From an uncultured Veillonella sp. (GTDB taxonomy: Bacteria > Bacillota > Negativicutes > Veillonellales > Veillonellaceae), in the NCBI GenBank assembly GCA_900549805.1, contig URPV01000001.1, forward strand, positions 1 through 64,000: a DNA stretch of 64,000 bases, read 5' to 3'. Position numbers and translations under genes: made by a program. How positions within the stretch are numbered: the stretch's first letter is position 1; each line of letters opens with the position of its first letter. Shown in pieces: positions 25,310 through 34,299 of the stretch. Below the pieces are notes generated by a model that searched no databases, was not told the origin of the DNA, and was given only the letters and a program-made list of their open reading frames with translations.

Positions 25310-26434
25310 ATGACAGTTGATGATATTTTACAGAAGGACCTTCTGGGCGACCAATGGCTCACAGAAGAAGAACTTCGCTTCCTCATGTCCGTTACCAATG
25401 AGGACGACTTACAAAAAATATATAAAAAGGCCTACCAGGTGAAAGCCAAGTTTGTAGAGCCTGTAGCTTATTACCGGGGCCTCATCGAGTTCTCCAACCG
25501 TTGTATCAAGAATTGTAAGTACTGCGGTATACGCCGTGATAATGACAAGGTAGATCGCTTTGATATGTCCTATGAGGATATCATCAAGATGGCTCAGTGG
25601 GCCTACGACCACGAGTACGGGTCTATCACCCTGCAATCAGGGGAGCGGTCCGACCAAGAGTTCGTGGATTATGTAGTAGACCTTATCAAGGATATTAAGA
25701 AGATCGGCGATGGGTCCTTGGGCATTACCATGTGCGTTGGGGAGCAATCGGAGGAATCCTACCGCCGTATGGTGGAAGCAGGCGCCTCCCGCTACCTCCT
25801 TCGCATTGAGACCACCAATCCTGACCTCTATCATAAAATCCATCCGCGCGATGACTTGCATTCCTTTGAGACGCGGGTAGAATGCCTCAAGCGCTGCCGC
25901 AAGGTGGGTTTCCAAGTAGGGACTGGTGTTATGATTGGCCTTCCTGGACAGACAGAAGAAGATCTGGTTAATGATATTCTTTTCTACCGGGATATGGATA
26001 TCGACATGATTGGCATGGGCCCTTATGTGGTTCACCACGATACGCCGCTGGGGCAGGAAGCACTAGCTATGGGCCTAGATTCCAAGGTAGGTAAAGATCG
26101 ACGGATTCAGTTGGGACTTAAGATGATTGCCTTGACCCGTCTCTTTTTGAAGGACGTCAATATCGCTGCTACAACAGCCCTACAGGCCTTGGATCCCTTG
26201 GGTCGTGAAAAGGGCCTAGAAGCAGGGGCTAATATTCTCATGCCTATCATTACTATTCCGGAACATCGGGCTAAGTATCTTCTGTATGATAATAAGCCTT
26301 GTGTGGATGACAATGCAGACAAGTGTAAGGATTGTCTGACTCGCCGAGTTATGTCCATCGGCGATCGGGTAGGTTGGAAGGAGAATGGGGACTCTAAGCA
26401 CTTCTTCAAGCGACAAAAAAATAATAAGGCATGA
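25310..26434 (+). CDS. hydE: [FeFe]-hydrogenase maturase HydE (radical SAM)
   Basis: A 374-residue radical SAM enzyme needed to build the diiron subcluster of [FeFe] hydrogenase. The cluster motif is C-x3-C-x2-C in SNRCIKNCKYCGIRR near residue 65-72, preceded by the family phrase YYRGLIEFS. Further HydE features are TLQSGE, MIGLPGQTEEDL and an ATTALQALDP end. It starts 8 bases after the Nramp gene and is likely cotranscribed. HydF, HydG and the hydrogenase are not in the window. A PylB-like role is less likely because no pyrrolysine genes are seen. Confidence 0.9.
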   Translation: MTVDDILQKDLLGDQWLTEEELRFLMSVTNEDDLQKIYKKAYQVKAKFVEPVAYYRGLIEFSNRCIKNCKYCGIRRDNDKVDRFDMSYEDIIKMAQWAYDHEYGSITLQSGERSDQEFVDYVVDLIKDIKKIGDGSLGITMCVGEQSEESYRRMVEAGASRYLLRIETTNPDLYHKIHPRDDLHSFETRVECLKRCRKVGFQVGTGVMIGLPGQTEEDLVNDILFYRDMDIDMIGMGPYVVHHDTPLGQEALAMGLDSKVGKDRRIQLGLKMIALTRLFLKDVNIAATTALQALDPLGREKGLEAGANILMPIITIPEHRAKYLLYDNKPCVDDNADKCKDCLTRRVMSIGDRVGWKENGDSKHFFKRQKNNKA

Positions 26435-26490
26435 CCATGCTATAATGGGGCTAGACTATATTCTGTCATTTGTAGAGAAAGAGGCTGCTT

Positions 26491-26964
26491 ATGTTTTTCT
26501 CCAATATCAATGTAGATTACAAGCACATTGGCTTGCCGGATGCCCTTGTACGGGCCTTGGATTACCTTAAAAATACAGATCTGAAGGCCATGGAAGCGGG
26601 TTCCTATGAACTGGAAGCGGACCGGAAGATGTATGTAAATATCGATGTGGTTGATACGCGCTTATGGAAGGATACCAAGCCTGAATCTCATAAGGATTAC
26701 ATCGATGTGCAGTTCATGATCGACGGGGAAGAGGACCAAGGGGCCTTTTCCTTAACGGGGACAGAAGTTCCTGCGGAATTTCACGCCGACCGGGATCTCT
26801 ACTTTTATGACAATAGCCGGGAAGATGAAGCAGAAGTGCAATTGACACCAGGTAATTACACGATCTTTTTCCCTACTGATGCCCATCGTCCTTTGATTGC
26901 TGTTAACAAACCCATTCAAATTAAGAAGGCCGTTGTGAAAGTCCATATTTCCCTCTTGAAGTAG
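26491..26964 (+). CDS. YhcH/YjgK/YiaL-family protein (DUF386)
   Basis: A 157-residue cupin-like protein. The family pattern is visible in MEAGSYELEADRKMYVNIDVVDTR, SHKDYIDVQFMIDG and FFPTDAHRPLIAV, with conserved His and Glu residues that would bind a metal. Members include the EbgC beta subunit and a proposed sialic-acid or sugar anomerase. No sugar genes flank it, so the substrate is open. A TATAAT box lies about 50 bases upstream, so it may have its own promoter after hydE. Confidence 0.88.
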   Translation: MFFSNINVDYKHIGLPDALVRALDYLKNTDLKAMEAGSYELEADRKMYVNIDVVDTRLWKDTKPESHKDYIDVQFMIDGEEDQGAFSLTGTEVPAEFHADRDLYFYDNSREDEAEVQLTPGNYTIFFPTDAHRPLIAVNKPIQIKKAVVKVHISLLK

Positions 26965-26972
26965 GTCTCATA

Positions 26973-27911
26973 ATGGTTAGTAGTAGGAGTGAAGGGAAGC
27001 TTGGTCCAAAATCTAGGAAGGAAGTCTACCTGGGTATGGGCCTAGCCCTACTAGGAGCTCTCTTATGGGGGTTGTCGGGGACTTGCGTTCAATTTTTAGA
27101 GAACCAGCGGCATGTCAACATGGAATGGTTGGTTACAGTTCGGCTCTTTGTTGCAGGCTGTATTAACGTGGGTTGGGTCTTGGCCCGCCACCACTTATCA
27201 GATTTGACCAAGATTTTTTTCCAACCTAGGGATTTGGGTAAGTTTATCATCTTTTCCCTCTTGGGTGTATCTCTCTGTCAGTACACCTACTTTAGGGCTA
27301 TCGCCGTGGCCGGTGTAGGGTTAGCTACGGTCATCCAGTATACGGCGCCAACCCTCATTATTATTTACCTCTTCCTGCGCTACCGGAAGATACCTAATCA
27401 GGCAGAGATTTTGGCTGTGATTTTGGCCTTTATAGGGACTCTCTGCATCGTCTTTCAGGGGCAACCAGACTTATCTAACCTCAATGGGCCTGTCCTCTTC
27501 TGGGGCTTGGTTTCGGCCGCCTCTATAGGGGTTTATACCTTGCAACCAGTGAGCCTTTTGGCAAAGTATGGTACGGGCCCTATTTTGGGATTGGCCATGG
27601 TTCTAGGGGGCTTGGTGGCTAAACTAGTATGGTTTGATGCTCCTTCTAATATGATGTGGGATACCTGGACCTGGGCGGCCCTCTTCGGCATTGTGGTACT
27701 AGGGACGGTAGTATCCTTTAATGCCTTTATGGAGGGGATTCGTAGGGTGGGTCCTGTGCGAGGCGTTATATTATCCTCCTTAGAACCTATATCGGCAGCT
27801 TTATTCGGTTGGGCCCTCCTGGGGAACCAGTTAACTAGCTGGGACTTGGCGGGCTTTGTCCTCATTGTGACGACCGTCTTGATTCTTGGTTTTGCCAAGC
27901 AAAAACAATAA
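26973..27911 (+). CDS. EamA/DMT-superfamily transporter
   Basis: A 312-residue membrane protein with ten predicted helices in two EamA repeats. The first repeat has LLWGLSGTCVQFL near residue 30 and the second begins around residue 175. The C-terminal repeat has the usual SSLEPISAALFGWALLGNQ. Such proteins export amino acids or other metabolites; the substrate cannot be read from sequence. It lies 8 bases after the YhcH gene, so the two probably form an operon closed by the terminator downstream. Confidence 0.88.
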   Translation: MVSSRSEGKLGPKSRKEVYLGMGLALLGALLWGLSGTCVQFLENQRHVNMEWLVTVRLFVAGCINVGWVLARHHLSDLTKIFFQPRDLGKFIIFSLLGVSLCQYTYFRAIAVAGVGLATVIQYTAPTLIIIYLFLRYRKIPNQAEILAVILAFIGTLCIVFQGQPDLSNLNGPVLFWGLVSAASIGVYTLQPVSLLAKYGTGPILGLAMVLGGLVAKLVWFDAPSNMMWDTWTWAALFGIVVLGTVVSFNAFMEGIRRVGPVRGVILSSLEPISAALFGWALLGNQLTSWDLAGFVLIVTTVLILGFAKQKQ

Positions 27912-27940
27912 ATAATGACCCTAGACCTATAAAGATAAAG

Positions 27941-27981
27941 AGGGCCTGGAATACATCTTGCTAGTATTCCAGGCCCTTTTT
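27941..27981. terminator. Terminator between the DMT gene and the convergent MFS gene
   Basis: AGGGCCTGGAATAC pairs with GTATTCCAGGCCCT around a short loop and ends in five T. The other strand has a weaker tail. Confidence 0.9.
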
Positions 27982-28009
27982 AGTATGGGCTTATAGTTGG
28001 GTTGGTTGA

Positions 28010-29212
28010 CTATATCTTGTTTGATTCTGCGGTGTCTGGCACCTTATATTTAATCCAAGCTGCGGCTATGATGAAGAGAGCGGCGGAAATCCAGAAGAGG
28101 CTAGTAAAGCCCAAGGTGGCCATGAGGGAGGCACCGCCAAGAGATCCTATGAAATAGCCTAGGAATTGGAAGGATTGGTTGTAGGCAAAGACTTGACCAG
28201 TCAGGTTCTTAGGCGTTTTAGAGGATAGGTAGGTATTGAGGGCTGGTAGGAGGCCACCCATGCCTAAGCCTTGCAGGAAGCGGATGAAGCCCAGAGTGTA
28301 GACGTCGGATACATAGGCTTGAGGAATGTTGAGGAGACCCACATATAGTAGGGCTATGAGGAGAACCTGACGGGGGCCAACCTTATCTACTAAGCGGCCA
28401 AGGTAAGAGGATGACAGAAGTTGGGCGATGCCAGTACAGGAGAAGACCGCCCCTGCTATGAAGGCTAGGTTAGGAGTTCCCGCTGGGAGAATTTCCTTAA
28501 CGTAGACTGTAATGATAGGTTGCAGCGTTTGCGCACAAATAGCGAAGATAAACATGGCTCCGTAGAGGGCTATAACGGCCTTAAAGTCTGGTATTTGAGC
28601 CTTGAGGGCTGATAGGCTTTGCTTGGCTTTAGATAGCTTAGGGACATATTCTTCGTGGACGAAGAAGGTGACGATGACGAAGGCTGTCAACATGAAAGCC
28701 CCTACAATGAGGAAGTCATTGTGGATGCCCACTAGGTCAGCTAGGTAGCCACCGATGAGGGGGCCCACTAAGTAGCCCGACATTTGGCCTGTTGTGAGAA
28801 CGCCTAGGGCCCAGCCGGTGTGTTCTTGTGGGGTTTCTGAGGCCACTAGGGTGACAGAGGCTGAGTAGAAGCCATTAACCAGGCCTTGGATGGCCCGAAG
28901 GATGATGACCGTTTCTGGGGTACTAGCAAAGGCGATAGCTATGTTGCAGAGGGCCATGCCTAGGCTGGACCGGACTAGGGTGATCTTGCGGCCCTTTCTA
29001 TCCGCCAGACGCCCCCAGAAAGGGGCCACCAGGCAGACAACTAGGTAGGTTACACCTGTGGCTAGGCCAGACCATAGGGAGAGGGCTTCCGGTGAGTTAA
29101 CTCCCATTTGGTGGAAGTAGAGGGGCAGTATTGGGCTCAGTTGACTGATGCCAAAGGACATACAGAAGGTGCAGACTACCAATACGTAGACGCTGCGTTT
29201 CCAAAGTTCCAT
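28010..29212 (-). CDS. MFS multidrug-type transporter
   Basis: A 400-residue major facilitator with 12 predicted helices and a standard motif A, FWGRLADRKGRK, in loop 2-3. The motif C region GVLTTGQMSGYLVGPLIGG in helix 5 points to a drug/H+ antiporter. A second copy of motif A-like sequence (LGRLVDKVGPR) is in the second half. ATG 29212 follows AAGGAGA; the frame extends 12 codons upstream without a site. It is divergent from the trp operon. A small palindrome at 29253-29265 upstream could be its operator. Confidence 0.88.
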   Translation of the reverse strand: MELWKRSVYVLVVCTFCMSFGISQLSPILPLYFHQMGVNSPEALSLWSGLATGVTYLVVCLVAPFWGRLADRKGRKITLVRSSLGMALCNIAIAFASTPETVIILRAIQGLVNGFYSASVTLVASETPQEHTGWALGVLTTGQMSGYLVGPLIGGYLADLVGIHNDFLIVGAFMLTAFVIVTFFVHEEYVPKLSKAKQSLSALKAQIPDFKAVIALYGAMFIFAICAQTLQPIITVYVKEILPAGTPNLAFIAGAVFSCTGIAQLLSSSYLGRLVDKVGPRQVLLIALLYVGLLNIPQAYVSDVYTLGFIRFLQGLGMGGLLPALNTYLSSKTPKNLTGQVFAYNQSFQFLGYFIGSLGGASLMATLGFTSLFWISAALFIIAAAWIKYKVPDTAESNKI

Positions 29213-29252
29213 AGGATCTCCTTGTAAAGTACGTTTAGATTCATACAAGAAT

Positions 29253-29265
29253 TAGTGTAACACTA
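29253..29265. promoter_or_regulatory. Palindrome TAGTGTAACACTA upstream of the MFS gene
   Basis: A 13-base perfect palindrome with a central A, about 40 bases before the MFS start on the minus strand. The size and place suit a dimeric repressor site. A very similar palindrome, TAGTATAATACTA, lies at 21524-21536 between queF and the membrane protein gene. Confidence 0.35.
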
Positions 29266-29297
29266 GTTGTAAGCAATATAAAAATTTTCTTAACAGA

Positions 29298-29326
29298 TTG
29301 ACATTCTGAGTAGACATAGATATACT
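29298..29326 (+). promoter_or_regulatory. Promoter of the trp operon
   Basis: TTGACA, a 17-base spacer and TATACT, a near-consensus vegetative promoter. Transcription should begin near 29333, just before the T-box leader. Confidence 0.88.
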
Positions 29327-29344
29327 CAAAACATGAATTGAATA

Positions 29345-29677
29345 ACTCGCCTATAAACCGTAGACGTGGAGATAAGAATAAGAGATGCGCTCACAGAGAG
29401 CGGGGGATGCTGAGATTCCCGCAGTAAGCAGCTTATTAAATGGACCACTGAGGGCGTAGGGAACGGACGAGGTTGATGCTGGTGGGGATGACCCTGCTAG
29501 AGGACTCTCCTAGTATTCTACGACGCGACACAAGCGTTAACTGTGAGGGGTTTGTTAGAATCCTGCTGAGAGGGGCTTAGGCCAAACCAAGGTGGTACCG
29601 CGACATAGAATCATGCAAGATGATAGATCATATGCTCGTCCTTGACGTTACATTGTCATGGGCGAGTTTTTTATTGC
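29345..29677 (+). ncRNA. Tryptophan T-box riboswitch (trp operon leader)
   Basis: The leader senses uncharged tRNA-Trp. The distal stem I motifs (CAGAGAGC and GCTGAGA) are present. The specifier codon is TGG at 29441-29443, followed by ACCACTGAG, the same offset as ATC in the ileS leader. The T-box sequence AAGGTGGTACCGCG lies at 29589-29602 and pairs with the tRNA acceptor end. The terminator stem (CTCGTCCTTGAC with its imperfect complement) lies at about 29635-29669, followed by a T-run. Uncharged tRNA-Trp would favour the antiterminator and read-through into trpE. The exact 5' boundary is approximate. Confidence 0.92.
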
Positions 29678-29695
29678 TTATTTTTGGAGGTTATC

Positions 29696-31165
29696 ATGAT
29701 TAAACCTAGTCTTGATTCTGTGAAGGCCCTAGCAAGCGGTTACGATATCGTGCCTGTCTATATGGAAATTCTATCCGATATACGGACGCCAATTAGCGTC
29801 CTCAAAGCCTTGAAACAAGTGTCGAGTCATACCTACCTCTTGGAAAGTGCGGATAATTCTAACCACTGGGGCCGTTATTCCTTCTTGGGCTATGATCCTA
29901 AGTTGGAAATCTTTTGCAAGAACCACCAAATGACCATTAAAGAAGGGACCTCACGGACCTTTACCTGCCATGATCCAGCTGCTGAAATCCGGCGTATCCT
30001 CCAGCAATATAAGAGCCCTCGTCTAGAGGAACTCCCTAGTTTCACGGGTGGCCTTGTAGGTTACTTCGCCTGTGAATACATCCGTTACATTGAACCTAGT
30101 TTAGATTTTACGGTCCCTGATGATGATTCAGCTATGGTCAATGATGTGGACCTTATGCTCTTTGATAAGGTTATCGCCTTCGACCATTACAAAAATAAAA
30201 TCTTCCTCATTGCCAATATTGGAACCGAAGATTTAGAGCGTAACTACCGTAAGGCTGAAATGGAACTCAAGGCCTTGGCTGACCTGGTAGCTCATGGGGC
30301 GGAAGCTGACATTCCCAAGGGCCTTCTCAAGTCTGACTTTAGCTCTGAGTTTTCTAAGGAGGACTTTGAAGAGGTGGTTAGAAAGCTACAAGGGCATATC
30401 AAAGAAGGAGATATCTTCCAAGCGGTCGTATCCAATCGGCGGGAGGCGGACTTTGAAGGGTCCCTCCTCAACGCCTATCGGGCCCTTAGGACCATCAACC
30501 CATCCCCCTATATGTTCTACCTATCCGGTGGTGACCTCGAGCTCACAGGGGCCTCTCCAGAAACCTTAGTAAAGCTGACTGAGGGCACCCTCTATACATA
30601 CCCTATTGCCGGGACTATGAAGCGGGGTAAGAACGAGGCAGAAGACCTTGCTATCGAGGATAAGCTCATCCACGATGAGAAAGAACTAGCGGAGCACAAT
30701 ATGCTGGTAGACTTAGGACGTAATGATTTAGGTAAAATCTCTAATTTTGGCTCTGTTAAAGTAGAAGCCCTCCATATGCTCCAACGCTTCTCTCATGTCA
30801 TTCACATCACCTCTACCGTATCAGGCCGTATTAAGGATGGCTGCGATGCCCTAGATGCCATTGGGGCGACCCTTCCTGCAGGGACCTTGTCAGGGGCCCC
30901 TAAGATTCGGGCCTTGGATATCCTTCATGGCTTGGAAAAGAGCCCACGGGGTGTTTACGGTGGGGCGGTAGGCTACATCGATTTCGCTGGCAATATGGAT
31001 GTTTGCATTGGTATTCGCATGGCCATGCACAAGGGAGGCAAGGTCTACGTACGGGCTGGTGCGGGCATCGTGCGAGACTCGGTGCCTGAAAGTGAATACA
31101 AAGAAACCCTCATGAAGGGACAATCTATGATTTCCGCTATTATGCAAGGACAGGAGGTAGACTAA
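29696..31165 (+). CDS. trpE: Anthranilate synthase component I
   Basis: Converts chorismate to anthranilate with ammonia delivered by TrpG. The 489-residue length is standard. The tryptophan feedback-binding motif LLES is present (YLLESADNSNHWGRYSFLG, near residues 44-62), so feedback inhibition is expected. The catalytic chorismate-binding domain includes TGASPETLVK, DLGRNDLGK and LPAGTLSGAPK near residue 394. ATG 29696 follows TGGAGG; longer readings start inside the T-box terminator. It is the first gene of the complete trp operon and overlaps trpG by one base. Confidence 0.95.
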   Translation: MIKPSLDSVKALASGYDIVPVYMEILSDIRTPISVLKALKQVSSHTYLLESADNSNHWGRYSFLGYDPKLEIFCKNHQMTIKEGTSRTFTCHDPAAEIRRILQQYKSPRLEELPSFTGGLVGYFACEYIRYIEPSLDFTVPDDDSAMVNDVDLMLFDKVIAFDHYKNKIFLIANIGTEDLERNYRKAEMELKALADLVAHGAEADIPKGLLKSDFSSEFSKEDFEEVVRKLQGHIKEGDIFQAVVSNRREADFEGSLLNAYRALRTINPSPYMFYLSGGDLELTGASPETLVKLTEGTLYTYPIAGTMKRGKNEAEDLAIEDKLIHDEKELAEHNMLVDLGRNDLGKISNFGSVKVEALHMLQRFSHVIHITSTVSGRIKDGCDALDAIGATLPAGTLSGAPKIRALDILHGLEKSPRGVYGGAVGYIDFAGNMDVCIGIRMAMHKGGKVYVRAGAGIVRDSVPESEYKETLMKGQSMISAIMQGQEVD

Positions 31166-31731
31166 TGGTACTCCTTATCGATAATTACGATTCCTTTTCC
31201 TTCAACCTTTACCAATTGGTTGGGTCTATCGATCCGGACATTAAGGTTATCCGGTCAGATGAACTTACGGTTGACCAAATTCGGGCCCTAAAGCCGGATT
31301 ATGTCATCTTATCGCCAGGTCCTGGCCGCCCTGCTGATGCGGGTGTTTATGAGGACCTCCTCCGCCAATGTAAGGGGGAATTTCCCATCCTAGGTGTCTG
31401 CTTGGGCCACCAAGCCATCGGGGAAGTCTTTGGCGGGATTGTTTCCTATGCCAAGCAGGTCATGCATGGTAAGCAAAGCTTGGCTAAGAAGGTCCATGAC
31501 TCTAAAATTCTCGCAGGCTTGCCGGAAGAATTTCCTGTAGCTCGCTATCATTCCTTAGCTATTATTGACGAAAGTATGCCGCAGGATTTAATCGTCACCT
31601 CCATAACGGCTGACGGTGAAATCATGAGTGTAGAACACAAGGATTACCCTATTTACGGGGTTCAGTTCCATCCGGAATCCATCATGACACCGGATGGGGA
31701 ACAAATGATTCGCAATTTCTTATCTAACTAA
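31165..31731 (+). CDS. trpG: Anthranilate synthase component II (glutamine amidotransferase)
   Basis: Supplies ammonia from glutamine to TrpE; possibly also serves aminodeoxychorismate synthesis. The 188-residue class I amidotransferase has the nucleophile in GVCLGHQAIG near residue 78 and the His-Glu pair in FHPESIMT near residue 169. The N-terminal IDNYDSFSFNL and SPGPGRP oxyanion segment are present. Its ATG overlaps the trpE stop (TAATG), which suggests coupled translation. Confidence 0.95.
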   Translation: MVLLIDNYDSFSFNLYQLVGSIDPDIKVIRSDELTVDQIRALKPDYVILSPGPGRPADAGVYEDLLRQCKGEFPILGVCLGHQAIGEVFGGIVSYAKQVMHGKQSLAKKVHDSKILAGLPEEFPVARYHSLAIIDESMPQDLIVTSITADGEIMSVEHKDYPIYGVQFHPESIMTPDGEQMIRNFLSN

Positions 31732-31756
31732 ACTACGAACGTATCGAGGAGGACTT

Positions 31757-32767
31757 ATGATACAAGAGGCTTTATATAGTGTGACCCATGGTCAAGACTT
31801 ATCCTTTGACTTGGCCAAGGATACGATGGATAAAATTATGTCTGGTCAAGTGGATCAAATTCCTATGGCTGGCTTCTTATGTGCCTTAGCAGCCAAGGGG
31901 CCTACGGTGGAGGAAATCACCGCTTTTGCACAAGTTATGCGGGATAAGGCAGGCTCTGTTCCCCATGAAGGGACAGTCGTAGAAATTGTGGGTACTGGTG
32001 GGGATGAAGCTAATACCTTTAACATTTCTTCTACTTCTGGATTTGTCATCTCTGCAGCGGGTATTCCTGTGGCTAAGCATGGTAACCGCAGCGTCTCTTC
32101 TAAGTGTGGGGCAGCAGACCTCATGGAGGCCCTAGGGGCCAAGTTAGAATTAGATGGGAAGCAAAATCAAGAAGTCCTTTCTAAGGCTAATATGTGCTTT
32201 ATGTTTGCGCCTGTTTATCACCAAGCTATGAAGTATGCTGGTCCTGTGCGCAAGGCTTTAGGTGTTCGGACCGTCTTCAATATCCTAGGCCCTTTGGCTA
32301 ACCCAGCAGGGGCTACAGTGGAATTGATGGGGGTTTACGACAAGGCTTTAGTAGAACCTTTGGCCCGCGTTTTGGCTAATTTAGGGGTAGAACGGGGGGC
32401 CGTAGTTCACGGCTTTGATGGCTTGGATGAAATCACTGCTACCGGTAAAACCTATGTATGTGAAATTGACCATGGTCAATTCAAGTCCTACGAGCTAGAC
32501 CCTAAAGACTATGGTTTTGACTACGCCAAGAAGGAAGAGCTAGAAGGTGGCGATGCTTCGGTCAATGCGGCCATTACCCGGTCAATTCTAGGTGGCCAAG
32601 CAGGGGGCAAACGGACTGCTGTCCTCCTCAACGCAGGTATGGCTATTTATTTGGCTAAGGAAGGCTTGACCCTAGCTGAGGGTATCGAGGAGGCTAAGGC
32701 TATGATTGATTCTGGTAAGGCCCTAGCTAAAGTTGACCAATTTGTGAAAGCAACCCAAGAGGTATAG
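31757..32767 (+). CDS. trpD: Anthranilate phosphoribosyltransferase
   Basis: Joins anthranilate and PRPP. The 336-residue protein has the glycine-rich PRPP loop GTGGDEANTFNIST near residue 77, KHGNRSVSSKCGAADLMEALG near 113, and the family segment VRKALGVRTVFNILGPLANP. CGAGGAGG precedes the ATG. It is a stand-alone gene, not fused to trpG. Confidence 0.95.
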   Translation: MIQEALYSVTHGQDLSFDLAKDTMDKIMSGQVDQIPMAGFLCALAAKGPTVEEITAFAQVMRDKAGSVPHEGTVVEIVGTGGDEANTFNISSTSGFVISAAGIPVAKHGNRSVSSKCGAADLMEALGAKLELDGKQNQEVLSKANMCFMFAPVYHQAMKYAGPVRKALGVRTVFNILGPLANPAGATVELMGVYDKALVEPLARVLANLGVERGAVVHGFDGLDEITATGKTYVCEIDHGQFKSYELDPKDYGFDYAKKEELEGGDASVNAAITRSILGGQAGGKRTAVLLNAGMAIYLAKEGLTLAEGIEEAKAMIDSGKALAKVDQFVKATQEV

Positions 32768-32768
32768 G

Positions 32769-34289
32769 ATGATCTTAGATAGAATCGTAGCCTCCACCCG
32801 TCAGCGGGTGGCTAGAGAAAAGGCTGAAATCAGCCTGGAAGAGATTAAGGCGCAAGCCTTGGCTTTGCCAGTCGGCCCAGGATTTCCCTTTGAAGATGCC
32901 CTCCGTCAGCAGGACTTTAATTTTATTTGTGAAGTGAAAAAAGCATCTCCTTCCAAGGGAATCATAGCAGAAGACTTTCCCTATTTGGCTATAGCTAAGG
33001 AATACGAAGAGGCTGGGGCAGCTGCTATTTCCTGCCTCACAGAACCGGAATTCTTCAAGGGAGACAAGAGATACCTCCAAGAAATCGCTCAGACGGTTTC
33101 CATTCCTGTCCTCCGTAAGGACTTTATTATCGATGCCTATCAGATTTACCAGGCTAAGGTTTGGGGGGCTTCGGCAGTCCTCTTGATTTGTGCTTGTCTG
33201 GATGAAGACAGCTTGACCCGTTTCCGCCTCTTGGCTGAATCCTTGGGCCTATCGACCTTAGTAGAGGCCCATGATGAAGAAGAGGTCCGCATGGCCGTCC
33301 GGTCGGGTGCGCGCATCATAGGGGTCAATAATCGTAATCTTAAGGACTTCACGGTGGATGTGAACAATAGTATCCGCCTTCGTCAATTGGTGGATGACCA
33401 GGTGATTTTTGTCTCTGAAAGTGGTCTTACTACCCCCGAGGACATCCAAACCTTACGGGACCATAATATTCGGGTAGCCCTTATGGGGGAAAGCTTTATG
33501 CGGGCCCCTAACAAGGTGGAACAGTTAGCCTACCTCTACGGGCCTTTAGGCTACCAACCTAAGGTCAAGATTTGTGGCATCTCCCAAGAGGAGACCCTTC
33601 CTGCTCTCCTAGAGGCCAAGCCTGATTATATGGGCTTAGTTTTTGCTCCTAGTAAGCGTCAAGTCAGTCTAGAGAAGGCTAAGTCCCTGGTGATTAAGCT
33701 CCGGACTTTGGAAGCGTTTCACCATGGAAAGGGACAAGCTAGCTCGCAGGATGAGGAAGAGACTCTGAGCCTTAGTGGGAGACTAGGAGTGGCCGGTGTT
33801 TTCGTCAATGAATCGCTGGAGAACTTGTTAGAAATTGCTAAGGCAGTTCCCTTGGATGTCATTCAACTTCATGGTGATGAGGATGAAACTTTTATCCGAG
33901 ACCTTAAGGAGGCCTTGCATCAGACCTGTGAAGGAGACTCTACAGGGGCTGCTGTAAGGGGACCTATAGAGATTTGGAAGGCCGTGTCCGTGCAGGGGAC
34001 TGAAGATACTGAAGCTTGGCTTCATTCAGCGGCGGATATGATCCTCTTTGACACCTACCACCAGGGGGAACGAGGAGGGACAGGGCAAGTCTTTGATTGG
34101 CAGGCCCTAGATGCCTTTGATAGACCTTTTATCTTGGCCGGGGGACTCAGCCTAAAGAATATTGCCCGTGCCATTCGGACGGTTCGCCCTCATGGAATTG
34201 ATATATCCTCTGGCTTAGAAATAGAAGGCCATAAAGATAATGACAAGATAGGAGCTTTCAGCCACTTGCTAAAAGCCATCACTAGATAG
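32769..34289 (+). CDS. trpCF: Fused indole-3-glycerol-phosphate synthase and phosphoribosylanthranilate isomerase
   Basis: One 506-residue chain carries two consecutive (beta/alpha)8 enzymes. Residues 1-255 are TrpC ([41 protein letters not shown]). Residues about 262-506 are TrpF (VKICGI with the catalytic Cys, [21 protein letters not shown], the catalytic Asp in [23 protein letters not shown]). The order C then F is as in enteric TrpC(F). The TrpF half is longer than usual because of two non-conserved polar insertions near residues 318-336 and 380-396. It begins one base after the trpD stop. Confidence 0.93.
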   Translation: MILDRIVASTRQRVAREKAEISLEEIKAQALALPVGPGFPFEDALRQQDFNFICEVKKASPSKGIIAEDFPYLAIAKEYEEAGAAAISCLTEPEFFKGDKRYLQEIAQTVSIPVLRKDFIIDAYQIYQAKVWGASAVLLICACLDEDSLTRFRLLAESLGLSTLVEAHDEEEVRMAVRSGARIIGVNNRNLKDFTVDVNNSIRLRQLVDDQVIFVSESGLTTPEDIQTLRDHNIRVALMGESFMRAPNKVEQLAYLYGPLGYQPKVKICGISQEETLPALLEAKPDYMGLVFAPSKRQVSLEKAKSLVIKLRTLEAFHHGKGQASSQDEEETLSLSGRLGVAGVFVNESLENLLEIAKAVPLDVIQLHGDEDETFIRDLKEALHQTCEGDSTGAAVRGPIEIWKAVSVQGTEDTEAWLHSAADMILFDTYHQGERGGTGQVFDWQALDAFDRPFILAGGLSLKNIARAIRTVRPHGIDISSGLEIEGHKDNDKIGAFSHLLKAITR

Positions 34290-34299
34290 GAGACATAGA

